A stretch of DNA of 64,000 nt from an uncultured Collinsella sp. (lineage in GTDB: Bacteria; Actinomycetota; Coriobacteriia; Coriobacteriales; Coriobacteriaceae). Each line of letters starts with the position of its first letter. Positions within the stretch are counted from its first letter, which is position 1. The stretch is from the NCBI GenBank assembly GCA_902479075.1, contig CABSNK010000009.1, positions 1 to 64,000 on the forward strand. Direction: 5' to 3'. A program made the position numbers and the translations under genes. Positions 42,841-52,345 of this stretch are shown in pieces. A model generated the notes under the pieces. That model made no database searches, had not been told where the DNA came from, and saw nothing but the letters and a program-made list of their open reading frames with translations.

Positions 42841-43565
42841 CTACACGACGTCCCAGGGCTGGAGTTCGTCACCCAGGCGAACGATGTGGTCGTAGAGCAC
42901 GGTGTGGCGCTCGGCCGGGTTGGCATCCCGATGGAAATGCCCGTAGTACCAATGCTTGTAATCCAAGCGGTCTTCCAGCTCATCGAAAAATGCCGTAAGC
43001 CGATCAACGGCGGGGTAATTCCAGCCGAGCGCCGGATAGAGCGTGGGCGAAAGCATGCGCGTAGAGCAGGTGTGGGTGACCACGTAGTCGACCTTCCAGC
43101 CCACGCTGTCGAGCTTTGTCCGTGCCTCCTCAAAGTTGCGCTCGTCCGGCAATTCCTGCGGCCACCAGCTGGAATACGGAATGCGGTATTCCTTGTCCAC
43201 GCTCGTGGCGCCGCCCATAGTAAAGACCGTTGAGCCGTCGAGCTCAAAACCTCGCCGCGCGTCAGGCGCCGTATGGGAGAGGTATCCGACAGGCGCTGCG
43301 TCAGCCCACCGTGCCACAGCTCCATGGGTCGCTCCGCCCAGTGATCGAAACGCTCGTGGTTGCCGTCGACGAACAGCACGGTATAGGGGCGCGACTCCAG
43401 CCAAGCGATGTCGGCGCACTCCTCGGCAGAGAAATCCCAGGGAAAGCCAAAGTCGCCGGAGACGATGAGATAGTCGTCACTCGTCAGACTATCCCCAAGC
43501 TCCCAGTCGCGCAGCTTTTGCATGTCGAGGCCGCCGTGAATATCGCCCGTCACATAGACCGTCAT
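42841..43565 (-). pseudogene. Metallophosphoesterase, single-base frameshift
   Basis: Calcineurin-like phosphoesterase of about 241 aa split over two frames. First frame (43565 to about 43250): TGDIHGG, SGDFGF, DGNHER. Second frame (about 43246 to 42841): VVTHTCS and YYGHFHRD. The shift lies at AAAA 43246-43249; five A would restore TRGEV-FELDGS. All catalytic motifs remain, so either a recent mutation or a sequencing error in a homopolymer. ATG 43565 chosen. Confidence 0.8.
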
Positions 43566-43649
43566 CGGATTACCACTTCCCTGTAAGTCGCTAGCCACAT
43601 TCTGCACGATCACTAAGCCAACCGTTCTAGCCCTTCCATCCCTCAGGGC

Positions 43650-43889
43650 TTACCCTTCGTTCTTCCATCCAAACGGGTCAAGCACCCAAAAAACCAGATC
43701 GAGCACGCCGCCGGTCATCATGGCGCCGGCAAGGGCCATGCAAACGTGCAGAGAGACGACACTTCGGAGCACGTCGAACGGCCCCAGAACAGCCAGCAGC
43801 GCGACCGCTGCGCCGGCAAGGCACAGCACGAGGCACGGCCCCGCGTCCTTGACGCACTTCTTCGCGAGATGCTTGGTGTTGTCGCTCAT
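43650..43889 (-). CDS. Small two-span membrane protein
   Basis: 79 aa. ATG 43889 has AAGGAG. Predicted spans at about 17-37 (CLVLCLAGAAVALLAVLG) and 45-68, with a basic N-terminus. Function unknown. Confidence 0.7.
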   Translation of the reverse strand: MSDNTKHLAKKCVKDAGPCLVLCLAGAAVALLAVLGPFDVLRSVVSLHVCMALAGAMMTGGVLDLVFWVLDPFGWKNEG

Positions 43890-44090
43890 CAAAATCAAAC
43901 TCCTTAGAGGGTCGTTGTTCAGATGCATGCCGCCGCGGCGGAGCATGGCGGCAGGGTAAGTGTCACATGCCGTGCGGACACGTGTGCAAGCTCATACCAA
44001 ACTGGCAATCCCAATCGTCATACATCTAAAACACGAACGATCGATCTGTTATCCTGGCGCCAACATAGTCTTTCGAAAGGTTTGGCCGGG

Positions 44091-46967
44091 ATGACTACGC
44101 AGCAGCAGATTGATATTGAATTCGACTCGCTTGCACGCGAGAACGATTCACCCATGCTCATCGCCAACTCGAAGGCGACAGGCGGAACACTACTATCCGT
44201 TATCAAAGAGCAGCTCTCAACCTGCAGCTCTTTTGACTTTTGCGTAGCGTTTGTTGCAGACGGCGGCCTTCAAATCCTGGTCGAGGCATTCCAGGAGCTC
44301 AAGCAGCGTGGCATTAAGGGCAGGCTGCTCACGTCCACCTATCTCAACTTCAACTCACCCGATGCCTTTCGCAAGCTCCTGGAATACGACAACATGGAAG
44401 TTCGCGTATTCCAGGGTAATTTGCATGCCAAGGGATACATTTTTGATAAGGGCGAAACCAGCACGGTCATCGTCGGCAGCTCGAACATGACGCAGACCGC
44501 CCTCACCTGTAATAAAGAATGGAACGTGCTGTACCAGACTGTCGAGAACAGCCGCCTACTCGGTGAACTGAGGGGTGAGTTCAATTCGTTGTGGAACGAC
44601 ACCTCAACCGTTTTGCTTTCTCAAAACTGGATTGAGAACTATGCCGCATATCGATCGGCACGTCCGCCAAAGCCCAAATCGAAACCGACATTCAGATCTG
44701 CTGAAACGCCGGCGCAGAATGACCTCGAAGAAATCAAGCCCAATAAAATGCAGCAGCGCGCCCTTGAGGCGCTCGGTGTAATCCACCGCAAGGGCGAGAC
44801 CCGCGCCCTGCTGGTCTCGGCAACCGGCACCGGCAAGACCTTCCTTTCGGCGTTCGATGTGCTCGCAACTAGACCCCGGCGCGTCCTCTTTCTTGCGCAC
44901 CGCCGGCGCATTATCGACGCCTCCCGCGCAAGCTACGAACGCCTCTTAGGTAGTACCTATACGTTCGACACCTATCAAACTGGCAAGAATATAAGCAATG
45001 CTACCTGCGTGTTTGCCATGTGTTCTTCGGTCGCCAAACATCTGAGCGATTTCCGCTCCGATGAGTTCGACTACATCGTCATCGACGAGGCCCACCGCAC
45101 GGGATCTCAGGGCTACCAATCCATCATGTCGCACTTTACGCCTCGGTTTTATCTGGGCATGACCGCTACGCCCAATCGCACCGACGGCTATGACGTCTTT
45201 GCCCTTTTCAATCACGTCATCGCGTTCCAGATCACGCTGCAGGATGCTTTGGCCGAGGAGATGCTTGCCCCCTTCCATTATTTTGGCATTCACGATCTGG
45301 AGATTGACGATGAGACAATCGAAGATACCGCCCTGTTCGGGCGCTTGACGTCCGATGAGCGCGTGCGTCACATCACCGAGAAAATCGAAGAGTATAGCGT
45401 CACCAAAAGCAACCGCAGGGGCTTAATTTTCTGCAATCGAAACGCCGAGGCAAAAGAGTTGTCATGCAAATTCAACGCTCTCGGATATCGAACGACTGCG
45501 ATTAGCGGTCAAGATTCCGATGAGGTCCGCGATGCCGCGATCAGCCGACTTGAAGCCGGCGAGCTCGAGTACATTTTCTCGGTCGATATCATGAACGAAG
45601 GCGTCGACATCCCCTCGCTCAATCAGATCATCATGCTTCGCCGCACCGACTCCGCAATCATCTTTATTCAACAGCTCGGACGAGGTTTGCGCCTGAATGA
45701 TGGCAAGGAATACGCACTGGTGCTCGACTTTATTGGCAACTACCAGAGCAACTTCTTGGTGCCCATCGCGCTTTCGGGTGACAAAACGTATAACAAAGAC
45801 CGCCTGCGCCGTCTTGTCCAAGAAGGCGATTCGGCGATCCCCGGATGCTCGACCGTGAGCTTCGATCGTATTTCCGAGGCACGCATTTACAAGGCCATCG
45901 ACGGCGGCGATTTCATCTCCGTCAGATTTTTGAAAAACGAATATCTCGACTTGCGCCAAAAACTCGGCAAGATTCCCTCGCTGCTCGAATTTGATCGCAA
46001 CGGCTCCATTGATCCGCTGCTCATCTTCAAGAATAGTCGCCTGGGGTCCTACCACGCATTTCTTTCCAAATACGAGCCGGACTATACGGTTCAATTTTCC
46101 TCTGATCAAACCAAGATTCTCAAATTTATTTCTCAAAAACTTGCCGCGGGCAAGCGATTCGAAGACCTCTATTTGCTTCAAACGCTCGTCGAAGCCGGAC
46201 ACGAGGGCTACCGGCATATGCGCGAGGCTGCGCTTAGGAACTACCGCGCACAGCTTAAGGACAGCGCCGTTAGGTCGGCAATCGCAGTCCTTAAGGGCGA
46301 CTTTGCCACTCCTAAGGATTTCGTTTCCCTGCTTATTGACGATGGAACCGGACCTCGTCTGACCGAAGCTTTTGCGACCGCCCTGCGCAACGCAGAGTTC
46401 AAGCGTCAGATTCTCGAGGTGCTGGATTTTGGTATTGAGCGCAACCGACTCGACTATGCCGAGACGTACGAAAACACAAATTTCGTTCTCAACGCCAAGT
46501 ACACGTACGAGGAGGTTTGCCGTCTGATGAACTGGCAAAAGAACATCAACGGCCAAAACCTTGGCGGATACTTCTACGATGAAAAGACCAATACATTCCC
46601 CGTGTTTATTAACTATGACAAGGCGCCCGACATTAGCGAGTCCATTCAGTATGAAGACCGCTTCGTTTCGCCGAGCAGGCTTATCGCAATCTCCAAGGGC
46701 AACCGTACGCTCAACTCTCCCGAGATTCTGCGACTGCAGGCATGGCCGGAAAACGGCCTGAAGACGTATTTGTTTATGCGAAAAAACAAGGACGATAAGG
46801 GTGGCAAGGAGTTCTATTTCTTAGGTGAAATGCATCCGACCGGCGAGTTCGAAGCTATTAAAACTAAGAGCGGCGACAACGCCGTCGAAATCGAATATGA
46901 ACTCAATGCGCCCGTGAGGCAGGACATTTACGAGTTTATGCTCAGCGATTTGAGCGAGGCCGAGTAA
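44091..46967 (+). CDS. PLD-like nuclease / DEAH helicase / DUF3427 protein (putative defence)
   Basis: 958 aa. Domain order: PLD-like (LHAKGYIF with His112 and Lys114, then GSSN 129-132), superfamily 2 helicase (SATGTGKT 243-250, DEAH 332-335, TATPNRTDG, IQQLGRGLRLNDG), then the C-terminal DUF3427 region (about 600-958). A single HxK motif implies dimerisation to form the nuclease site. Such fusions are found in variable genomic islands and are thought to act in restriction of foreign DNA (inference). Convergent with a Nudix gene 39 bases away. Confidence 0.85.
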   Translation: MTTQQQIDIEFDSLARENDSPMLIANSKATGGTLLSVIKEQLSTCSSFDFCVAFVADGGLQILVEAFQELKQRGIKGRLLTSTYLNFNSPDAFRKLLEYDNMEVRVFQGNLHAKGYIFDKGETSTVIVGSSNMTQTALTCNKEWNVLYQTVENSRLLGELRGEFNSLWNDTSTVLLSQNWIENYAAYRSARPPKPKSKPTFRSAETPAQNDLEEIKPNKMQQRALEALGVIHRKGETRALLVSATGTGKTFLSAFDVLATRPRRVLFLAHRRRIIDASRASYERLLGSTYTFDTYQTGKNISNATCVFAMCSSVAKHLSDFRSDEFDYIVIDEAHRTGSQGYQSIMSHFTPRFYLGMTATPNRTDGYDVFALFNHVIAFQITLQDALAEEMLAPFHYFGIHDLEIDDETIEDTALFGRLTSDERVRHITEKIEEYSVTKSNRRGLIFCNRNAEAKELSCKFNALGYRTTAISGQDSDEVRDAAISRLEAGELEYIFSVDIMNEGVDIPSLNQIIMLRRTDSAIIFIQQLGRGLRLNDGKEYALVLDFIGNYQSNFLVPIALSGDKTYNKDRLRRLVQEGDSAIPGCSTVSFDRISEARIYKAIDGGDFISVRFLKNEYLDLRQKLGKIPSLLEFDRNGSIDPLLIFKNSRLGSYHAFLSKYEPDYTVQFSSDQTKILKFISQKLAAGKRFEDLYLLQTLVEAGHEGYRHMREAALRNYRAQLKDSAVRSAIAVLKGDFATPKDFVSLLIDDGTGPRLTEAFATALRNAEFKRQILEVLDFGIERNRLDYAETYENTNFVLNAKYTYEEVCRLMNWQKNINGQNLGGYFYDEKTNTFPVFINYDKAPDISESIQYEDRFVSPSRLIAISKGNRTLNSPEILRLQAWPENGLKTYLFMRKNKDDKGGKEFYFLGEMHPTGEFEAIKTKSGDNAVEIEYELNAPVRQDIYEFMLSDLSEAE

Positions 46968-46968
46968 C

Positions 46969-47005
46969 AAAAAGGAGCGGGCCGCCATGTGGCGCCCGTT
47001 CCTTT
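46969..47005. terminator. Bidirectional terminator
   Basis: AAGGAGCGGGC pairs with GCCCGTTCCTT around GCCATGTG, with A and T runs on each side, between the convergent helicase and Nudix genes. Confidence 0.8.
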
Positions 47006-47006
47006 C

Positions 47007-47402
47007 TTACATAAGCCCGAGTTTCTTTTCGAGCTCCTTAACGACTTTAACGTCTGCCGGAAGCCAATCGACATCCCACAGGTTATTGGTATCAAGCCAT
47101 TTCATATCCTCGTGAGCATGCTCTTTGAACTCCCCCGAAAGGATAGTAGCCAGGTAGCACTGCATCGACAGGTGGAACGTCTCGTAATCATGCTCGACCG
47201 TGCACAGATAGTCGAGGTTACCGATCGTGACCTCGAGCTCTTCTTGAATTTCGCGTACGATTGCCTGCTCGCCGGTCTCGCCCGGCTCGAGCTTGCCGCC
47301 CGGAAACTCCCAGCCGTCTTTAAACTCGCCATAGCCGCGCTGGCAGCTCAGGATTTTCCCGTCCTTGTGAATAATCGCTGCTGCAACATTGATTGATTTC
47401 AT
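47007..47402 (-). CDS. Nudix (deoxy)nucleoside triphosphate pyrophosphohydrolase, MutT-like
   Basis: 131 aa. Complete Nudix box GGKLEPGETGEQAIVREIQE then ELEV. N-terminus MKSINVAAAIIHKDGKIL is typical of 8-oxo-dGTP/CTP-type enzymes. It either sanitises nucleotides or works with the adjacent helicase protein. Confidence 0.9.
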   Translation of the reverse strand: MKSINVAAAIIHKDGKILSCQRGYGEFKDGWEFPGGKLEPGETGEQAIVREIQEELEVTIGNLDYLCTVEHDYETFHLSMQCYLATILSGEFKEHAHEDMKWLDTNNLWDVDWLPADVKVVKELEKKLGLM

Positions 47403-47536
47403 AACTAGCCATCACCTCTCCAGTTGAGCCCAACCAGTATAGGTGATCGACCGCCCGCCATGTCCCAGTCGCCTGAAAACCACCTGCTCGACCAACCCTC
47501 AACGCCATTTTGTACCGGCACCCCATCCCCCGCTAT

Positions 47537-47718
47537 CGAGGTCTAATACTTTTCCGCGAAGTGAACGTCTGTTTTAGGACCCCTGAAGCATCCGCATTTT
47601 TCGTCGGCAAAATCGCAGGATTCCAGTATCGAAACTGCAGGAAACGGCGCCTCTAAAGTGTCGATGCTTCGGGGGTCCGATTTAGCTCGTTCACTTCTCG
47701 GAAAAGTATTAGACCTCG
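47537..47718. repeat. 182-bp palindromic element, copy C1
   Basis: Terminal arms of 18 bases (starting CGAGGTCTAATAC) pair perfectly, followed by CGCGAAGTGAAC and its near-perfect partner, then an inner hairpin with CTGAAGCATC/GATGCTTC and a CGCAGGA-containing loop. Same length and core as 50576-50757 but different terminal arms. It fills a third of the 530-base gap 47403-47932; the rest shows no gene. Confidence 0.92.
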
Positions 47719-47932
47719 CTGCTAGCTACCCAGAAGGAAACCTCTCCCTTTCCCATTGCCACCCAAAAACTCATCCAACATTAATCTTGGCTCAAGAATC
47801 GCTTAATCTATAACCTGCACTATAGAGTTCGACCAAGGGCGGGGCGGCGCCGCGCAACGCAGACCGCCGAACGCAACGCTCGCGCCCGGGCAGATCGCCC
47901 GGCGTCGCGCCCATCGAACGAAAGGACAGGTC

Positions 47933-48475
47933 ATGGACGACCTCGAAAAAGTTGAAACCATCCGCACCAAGTGCAACGTGAGCTACACCGATGCCAAGGC
48001 CGCGCTCGACGCCGCCGACGGCAACGTTCTGGATGCCATCATTTGGCTCGAGTCGCAGGGCAAGACCCAGACCACGTCAGCGCACGCCGCCACCGAGTCC
48101 GAGCCGGTCGATGAGCCCTCGGCCGAGATGGTCGCCGCGCAGGCAGCCTACGAAAAGTCGAGCGAAAAGACCGACTTCTCCAAGAAGATGGACAGCGTAT
48201 GGGAGTACCTCAAAAAGCTCTTCCGCCTGAGCCTGGACACCAAGTTTATCGCCACGCGCCGCGATGCGATCATCCTCAACATTCCCATCCTGGTCCCCAT
48301 CGTCGCGCTGTTTGCCTGGGGTGCCACGATATGGCTGATGCTGATTGGCCTGTTCTTTGGCATGCGCTACCGCATCGACAGCGACGGCGACGTGCCCGGC
48401 AGCATCAACAACCTTATGAATCACGCTGCCGATGCCGCGGACGACATCAAACAAAATCTCAACGACGACAAGTAA
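47933..48475 (+). CDS. DUF4342 protein (UBA-like domain plus membrane segment)
   Basis: 180 aa. N-terminal UBA/TS-N-like helical bundle (VETIRTKCNVSYTDAKAALD), acidic linker, basic amphipathic region, one or two spans (about 120-150), and an acidic C-terminus. ATG 47933 has AAAGGAC. Eighteen bases from a two-component operon in the same direction, so it may be part of it. Confidence 0.85.
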   Translation: MDDLEKVETIRTKCNVSYTDAKAALDAADGNVLDAIIWLESQGKTQTTSAHAATESEPVDEPSAEMVAAQAAYEKSSEKTDFSKKMDSVWEYLKKLFRLSLDTKFIATRRDAIILNIPILVPIVALFAWGATIWLMLIGLFFGMRYRIDSDGDVPGSINNLMNHAADAADDIKQNLNDDK

Positions 48476-48493
48476 TCGCAGACGGGGGCACGC

Positions 48494-49279
48494 ATGGCAC
48501 GGATCCTGATCGTAGAGGACGAAGAGAAAATCGCCCGCTTTGTGACGCTCGAGCTGGAGCACGAGGGCTACCAGGTGGAGCACGCCGCCGACGGCCGCAC
48601 CGCCGTGGACCTGGCGCTGGAGCACGACTACGATCTGATTCTGCTCGATGTGCTGTTGCCGCAGCTCAACGGCATGGAGGTCCTGCGGCGTGTCCGCAAG
48701 CACAAGGACGTGCCGGTGATCATGGTCACCGCGCGCGATGCCGTGATGGACAAGGTTGCCGGACTCGATGCCGGCGCCGACGATTACCTGACCAAGCCGT
48801 TTGCGATCGAGGAGCTGTTCGCACGGATCCGCGTGGCGCTGAAGCGCACGGAGGCCGTGCGGGCGGCTTCGGGTGTTGGCGGCGCCGGGACTGGGGCGGG
48901 CGCGGCAGGTGGCGCGAGTGTCGGCTCCACTGCGATGCCCCCGGCCAGCGACTCGACTCAGGCTTCCGCCTCGCCCTCCCCCGCCACACTCACCGTGGGC
49001 TCGGTCGCACTCGATCCCGACCGCCGCGAAGTCACGGTTGGCGGCTCGCCCATCGTGTTGACTGCCCGCGAGTTCGATGTCCTCGCCCTGCTTATGGCGC
49101 ATGCCGAGACCGTACTCACGCGCGAGCGCATCGCGCACGAGGCGCTGGGCTACGAATACGTGGGCGACACCAACAACGTCGACGTGCACATCGCACACCT
49201 GCGTGCCAAAATCGAGGACGCCGGCGGTGCCCGCATCATCCAGACCGTGCGCGGGGTGGGCTATGTCTGCCGTGCGTAA
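48494..49279 (+). CDS. OmpR family response regulator
   Basis: 261 aa. Receiver (VEDEE, Asp in LILLDVLLPQ, Lys in LTKPF) and C-terminal winged helix (TVRGVGYVCRA). The two are joined by an unusually long Ala/Gly/Ser/Pro linker of about 50 residues. Overlaps the kinase gene by 17 bases. Confidence 0.94.
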   Translation: MARILIVEDEEKIARFVTLELEHEGYQVEHAADGRTAVDLALEHDYDLILLDVLLPQLNGMEVLRRVRKHKDVPVIMVTARDAVMDKVAGLDAGADDYLTKPFAIEELFARIRVALKRTEAVRAASGVGGAGTGAGAAGGASVGSTAMPPASDSTQASASPSPATLTVGSVALDPDRREVTVGGSPIVLTAREFDVLALLMAHAETVLTRERIAHEALGYEYVGDTNNVDVHIAHLRAKIEDAGGARIIQTVRGVGYVCRA

Positions 49280-50558
49280 CGCCGAGGCCAAGCGCGTCAC
49301 CTCCATCGCCCGCGCCATCAACTGGAGCTATATGTGGCGCCGCTTGATGAGCTACGTCTGGCTCGATCTGCTGCTGGTGGTGATTGCAGCGGCGATCCTC
49401 GTCTATGGATACAACCAGACGCTGCCCGACGACGCGTTTACCGCAGGATGGATCCCCAACGCCACCGTTCATGGCATGTCGCTGACGCCCGCACGCAGCT
49501 GGAACCTGGCGACACTCACCTATACCGTCGAGCTTGCGCGTACCACCAAGACCTTCCACCTCGCGCAGGATCTCGTCGCGCTATGGCCTCTCTACCTTGT
49601 CGTTGTGGGTTGGCAGGTCATCAGCGTGCTCAACATGCTCGGCGGTGCCCGCCGCGTGCGCCGTACCATGGCGCCGCTCAACGACCTGGCCTTGCGCGTG
49701 GACGAGCTCGGCCGTATGCAGCTCTCCGGCGGCAAGATGGAAACGCTGGAGCAGGCCATCGAGCGTGCAAGCGTCGACTCGCCGAGTGTCACCACCGGTG
49801 ACGCCGACCTGGCGAGTATCGAGGTCGCGCTCAACCGCCTGCTGCGCCAGATGCAAGAGGCCAAGCTGCAGCAGATGCGCTTTGTCAACGATGCGAGCCA
49901 CGAGCTGCGCACGCCCATCGCAGTAATCCAGGGCTACGTAAACATGCTCGACCGCTGGGGCAAAGACGACCCAGACGTGCTGGCAGAGTCCATCGCGTCC
50001 CTCAAAGCTGAAAGCGAGCATATGCAGGAGCTCGTGGAGCAGCTGCTGTTTTTGGCACGCGGCGATGCCGGGCGCACGGTCCTGCGGCGCGCAAATACCA
50101 ACCTTGCCGCACTGGTCGGCGGGGTATGCGAAGAATCGCAGATGATCGATGCCGAGCACACGTATCGGCTGGCCTTTGACGCTGCGCTTGTCAGCGACCC
50201 GCGCTGCGACGCGTCCGTCGACGTGGCGCTCGTGAAGCAGGCTCTGCGTGTGATCGTGCAAAACGCCGCCAAGTACTCGGGTGCGGGAACGACCGTCACA
50301 TTTGGTATAACGCCCGATGCGGGCACGGGTGCGATCGACATAAGTGTTGAGGACGAGGGCATCGGTATGAACCAGGAATCCGCAGCTCACGCGTTTGAAC
50401 GGTTCTACCGCGCCGACAACGCACGCGATGCCGGCGCGCAGGGCTCGGGTCTGGGGCTCGCCATCGCCAAGTGGATCGTCGATAGCCATGGCGGCGTCAT
50501 TGGCGTGACCTCAGTCGAGGGCGTCGGCAGCCGCTTTACGATTCGCCTGCCGCGGTAG
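49263..50558 (+). CDS. Sensor histidine kinase
   Basis: 431 aa. Spans at about 30-50 and 100-122 enclose a 50-residue sensor loop; HAMP-like linker; HisKA FVNDASHELRTPIAVIQGY; ATPase NAAKYSG, DEGIGM, GSGLGLAIAKWIV. ATG 49263 lies inside the regulator gene, giving translational coupling. Signal unknown. Confidence 0.93.
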   Translation: MSAVRNAEAKRVTSIARAINWSYMWRRLMSYVWLDLLLVVIAAAILVYGYNQTLPDDAFTAGWIPNATVHGMSLTPARSWNLATLTYTVELARTTKTFHLAQDLVALWPLYLVVVGWQVISVLNMLGGARRVRRTMAPLNDLALRVDELGRMQLSGGKMETLEQAIERASVDSPSVTTGDADLASIEVALNRLLRQMQEAKLQQMRFVNDASHELRTPIAVIQGYVNMLDRWGKDDPDVLAESIASLKAESEHMQELVEQLLFLARGDAGRTVLRRANTNLAALVGGVCEESQMIDAEHTYRLAFDAALVSDPRCDASVDVALVKQALRVIVQNAAKYSGAGTTVTFGITPDAGTGAIDISVEDEGIGMNQESAAHAFERFYRADNARDAGAQGSGLGLAIAKWIVDSHGGVIGVTSVEGVGSRFTIRLPR

Positions 50559-50575
50559 GGGCGTCTCTCACGAAT

Positions 50576-50757
50576 CGAAGGTGAATGGTTTCCCGCGAAG
50601 TGAACGACCTATTTTGGACCCTCGAAGCATCCGCACTTTTTGGCGCCAAAACCGCAGGAAATACCTGACAAAACCGCAGGAAACGGCGCCTCCAAAGTGT
50701 CGATGCTTCGGGGATCCGATTTCACTCGTTCACTTCGCGGGAAACCATTCACCTTCG
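50576..50757. repeat. 182-bp palindromic element, copy C2
   Basis: Terminal 18-base arms (starting CGAAGGTGAATGG) and the next 12 bases pair perfectly. Core matches copy C1; 7 of the 18 arm positions differ from C1 and every change is matched in the partner arm. Loop has a direct repeat ACCGCAGGAAA. Begins 18 bases after the kinase stop. Confidence 0.93.
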
Positions 50758-50792
50758 TTTTACGCCAGCCCGTCAGTCACCCTCTCGGCATT

Positions 50793-50830
50793 AAAAATGG
50801 GGTAAGGCCATGTGGCCCTACCCCATTTTT
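50793..50830. terminator. Bidirectional terminator
   Basis: AAAAATGGGGTAAGG stem pairs with the complement in CCCTACCCCATTTTT, with A and T runs on each flank, between the convergent kinase and VOC genes. Confidence 0.88.
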
Positions 50831-50853
50831 CGCTAGCTGTAGCAGTTTGTGCG

Positions 50854-51228
50854 CTACTCGCGGCACAGGTGCACGGCGAAGCCGGCAAACTCGCGCTTAA
50901 AGTACACGAGCTTGGTGCCGCCGTCGGGCAGCAGCACGCGCGACTCCTCGTTAACCTCGAGCCCGCGCTCGGCAAACCACTTCTCGGCCGCATCGATGTC
51001 GTTGACGGCAAAGCCGATGTGGCCCTTGGTGCCACGACCATTCTGCTTCATGACCTCGACCAGCGAATCGTTAAAGTACGAAACCGGGGTCTCGATAACG
51101 GGCAGACCCATCGTCGTCGAGAACAGCTCCGCGATCTCCAGGGCATCGACCGGGTCGGTGGCGTTGATGCCCACGTGAGCGACGCGCATGCCAAAGAGCT
51201 CGACCGGGTTGGCGTTCTGCTCACTCAT
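50854..51228 (-). CDS. VOC family (glyoxalase-like) protein
   Basis: 124 aa, two beta-alpha-beta-beta-beta modules (HVGINATDPVDALE; KGHIGFAVNDIDAAEKWF). Metal ligand pattern is compatible with the VOC fold. ATG 51228 chosen; the frame is open upstream but overlaps the IIB gene. Same operon as the IIB gene, 11 bases apart, so a role with a PTS sugar is possible. Confidence 0.88.
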   Translation of the reverse strand: MSEQNANPVELFGMRVAHVGINATDPVDALEIAELFSTTMGLPVIETPVSYFNDSLVEVMKQNGRGTKGHIGFAVNDIDAAEKWFAERGLEVNEESRVLLPDGGTKLVYFKREFAGFAVHLCRE

Positions 51229-51239
51229 ACAGTCAGCGC

Positions 51240-51527
51240 CTACTGAGCCATGACGTCGAGGACGGCCTTCTCGGCAGCGACGCGGTTCATGCCGGTCATG
51301 AAGGGCACGCCGCTCACGTACGGGCAGGTGAGGCCCTCGGGGGCAACGGTGGTGGCGATCAGCAGGTCGGCGCCCTCGTCGCAAACGTCCTTGGCCTCGG
51401 AGATGGCGCACTGCACGATCTCGTACTTGTCGGCGTAACCGTTGGCGTCGAGCATGGTGGCGACCTTCTGGGCAACGAGCGTGGAAGTAGCAGCGCCAGC
51501 ACCGCAAGCCAAAACAATCTTCTTCAT
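51240..51527 (-). CDS. Orphan PTS galactitol-type IIB component
   Basis: 95 aa. Phosphocysteine loop VLACGAGAATSTLVAQKV matches the galactitol-type IIB family. No IIA or IIC genes are adjacent, so it either serves a permease elsewhere or has a regulatory role. Confidence 0.88.
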   Translation of the reverse strand: MKKIVLACGAGAATSTLVAQKVATMLDANGYADKYEIVQCAISEAKDVCDEGADLLIATTVAPEGLTCPYVSGVPFMTGMNRVAAEKAVLDVMAQ

Positions 51528-51690
51528 AGGTAATGTCTCCCTTCATGGTTTACTTTAGGTAAGTGTACCGCAGCGAGCGATGGCACTCGGCCTCGATGAG
51601 CTTTTATGCCAGTTTGCTTGCGCGCTGCGTATAATACATCTAGTACGTGTTGTCATACCGCTCGCTTTATGAGCGACTAAGGACCCCAAT

Positions 51691-52314
51691 ATGCCCGATT
51701 CCCGCACCCTCTGGACCGCCGTCGTCATTATTTGCATCGCCGTGTCGGTATTCTTTAGCGTCAAAAAACGCACCACGTTTAAGCGCCTGCAGCAGCTTAT
51801 GGCTACGAAGCAGTGGGACGAGTTCGATCGTTTGCTCGATGGCAAACTCACCAGCATGCTGTACCCGCGCTATAACCGCGACTACCTGCGCCTGAACTCC
51901 TATCTGCTGCGCGAGGACCACAAGCGTGCCGACGAGATGTTCGATTTGCTGCTGGGGCTCAACCTGCCCAAAATGCAGCGCGTCGACCTGGTGATTAAGG
52001 CCTTTAACTACTACGTTGGCCAGGAGGACCGCAAAAAGTCCAAGGAGCTGCTGCACGAGATCAAAGGCTTTGAGGGCGGCCAGGCCGAGGCAGTCGCACA
52101 CGAATGCCAACTGATGTACGACACGATGATCCTCAAGCGCCACAACGACATTCCCGAGCTGGAGCGCATGCTCAAGGAGGCCGGTGACGACAAGGTCAAG
52201 AGCTGCCGCCTGGAATACCTGCTGGCCCTGCAGTACAAGAACAAGGGCGACGAAGCCAAGTTTGCCGAGTACTTGGAAAAGTCAGGCCGGCACTCAATGG
52301 CCGTCAACGCGTAA
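51691..52314 (+). CDS. Membrane-anchored helical repeat (TPR-like) protein
   Basis: 207 aa. N-terminal signal anchor (LWTAVVIICIAVSVFFSV, 7-24) followed by helical hairpins of TPR type (residues 30-200). ATG 51691 has AAGGACC. Function unknown. Confidence 0.75.
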   Translation: MPDSRTLWTAVVIICIAVSVFFSVKKRTTFKRLQQLMATKQWDEFDRLLDGKLTSMLYPRYNRDYLRLNSYLLREDHKRADEMFDLLLGLNLPKMQRVDLVIKAFNYYVGQEDRKKSKELLHEIKGFEGGQAEAVAHECQLMYDTMILKRHNDIPELERMLKEAGDDKVKSCRLEYLLALQYKNKGDEAKFAEYLEKSGRHSMAVNA

Positions 52315-52345
52315 CGGACGGCTTGTGCTAGACTTCTAGTCTCAC

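Noticed and set aside
50854..51546. Long 230-codon reading of the VOC gene
   Set aside because: The first 106 codons are a shadow of the PTS IIB gene on the same strand; ATG 51228 gives the family length.
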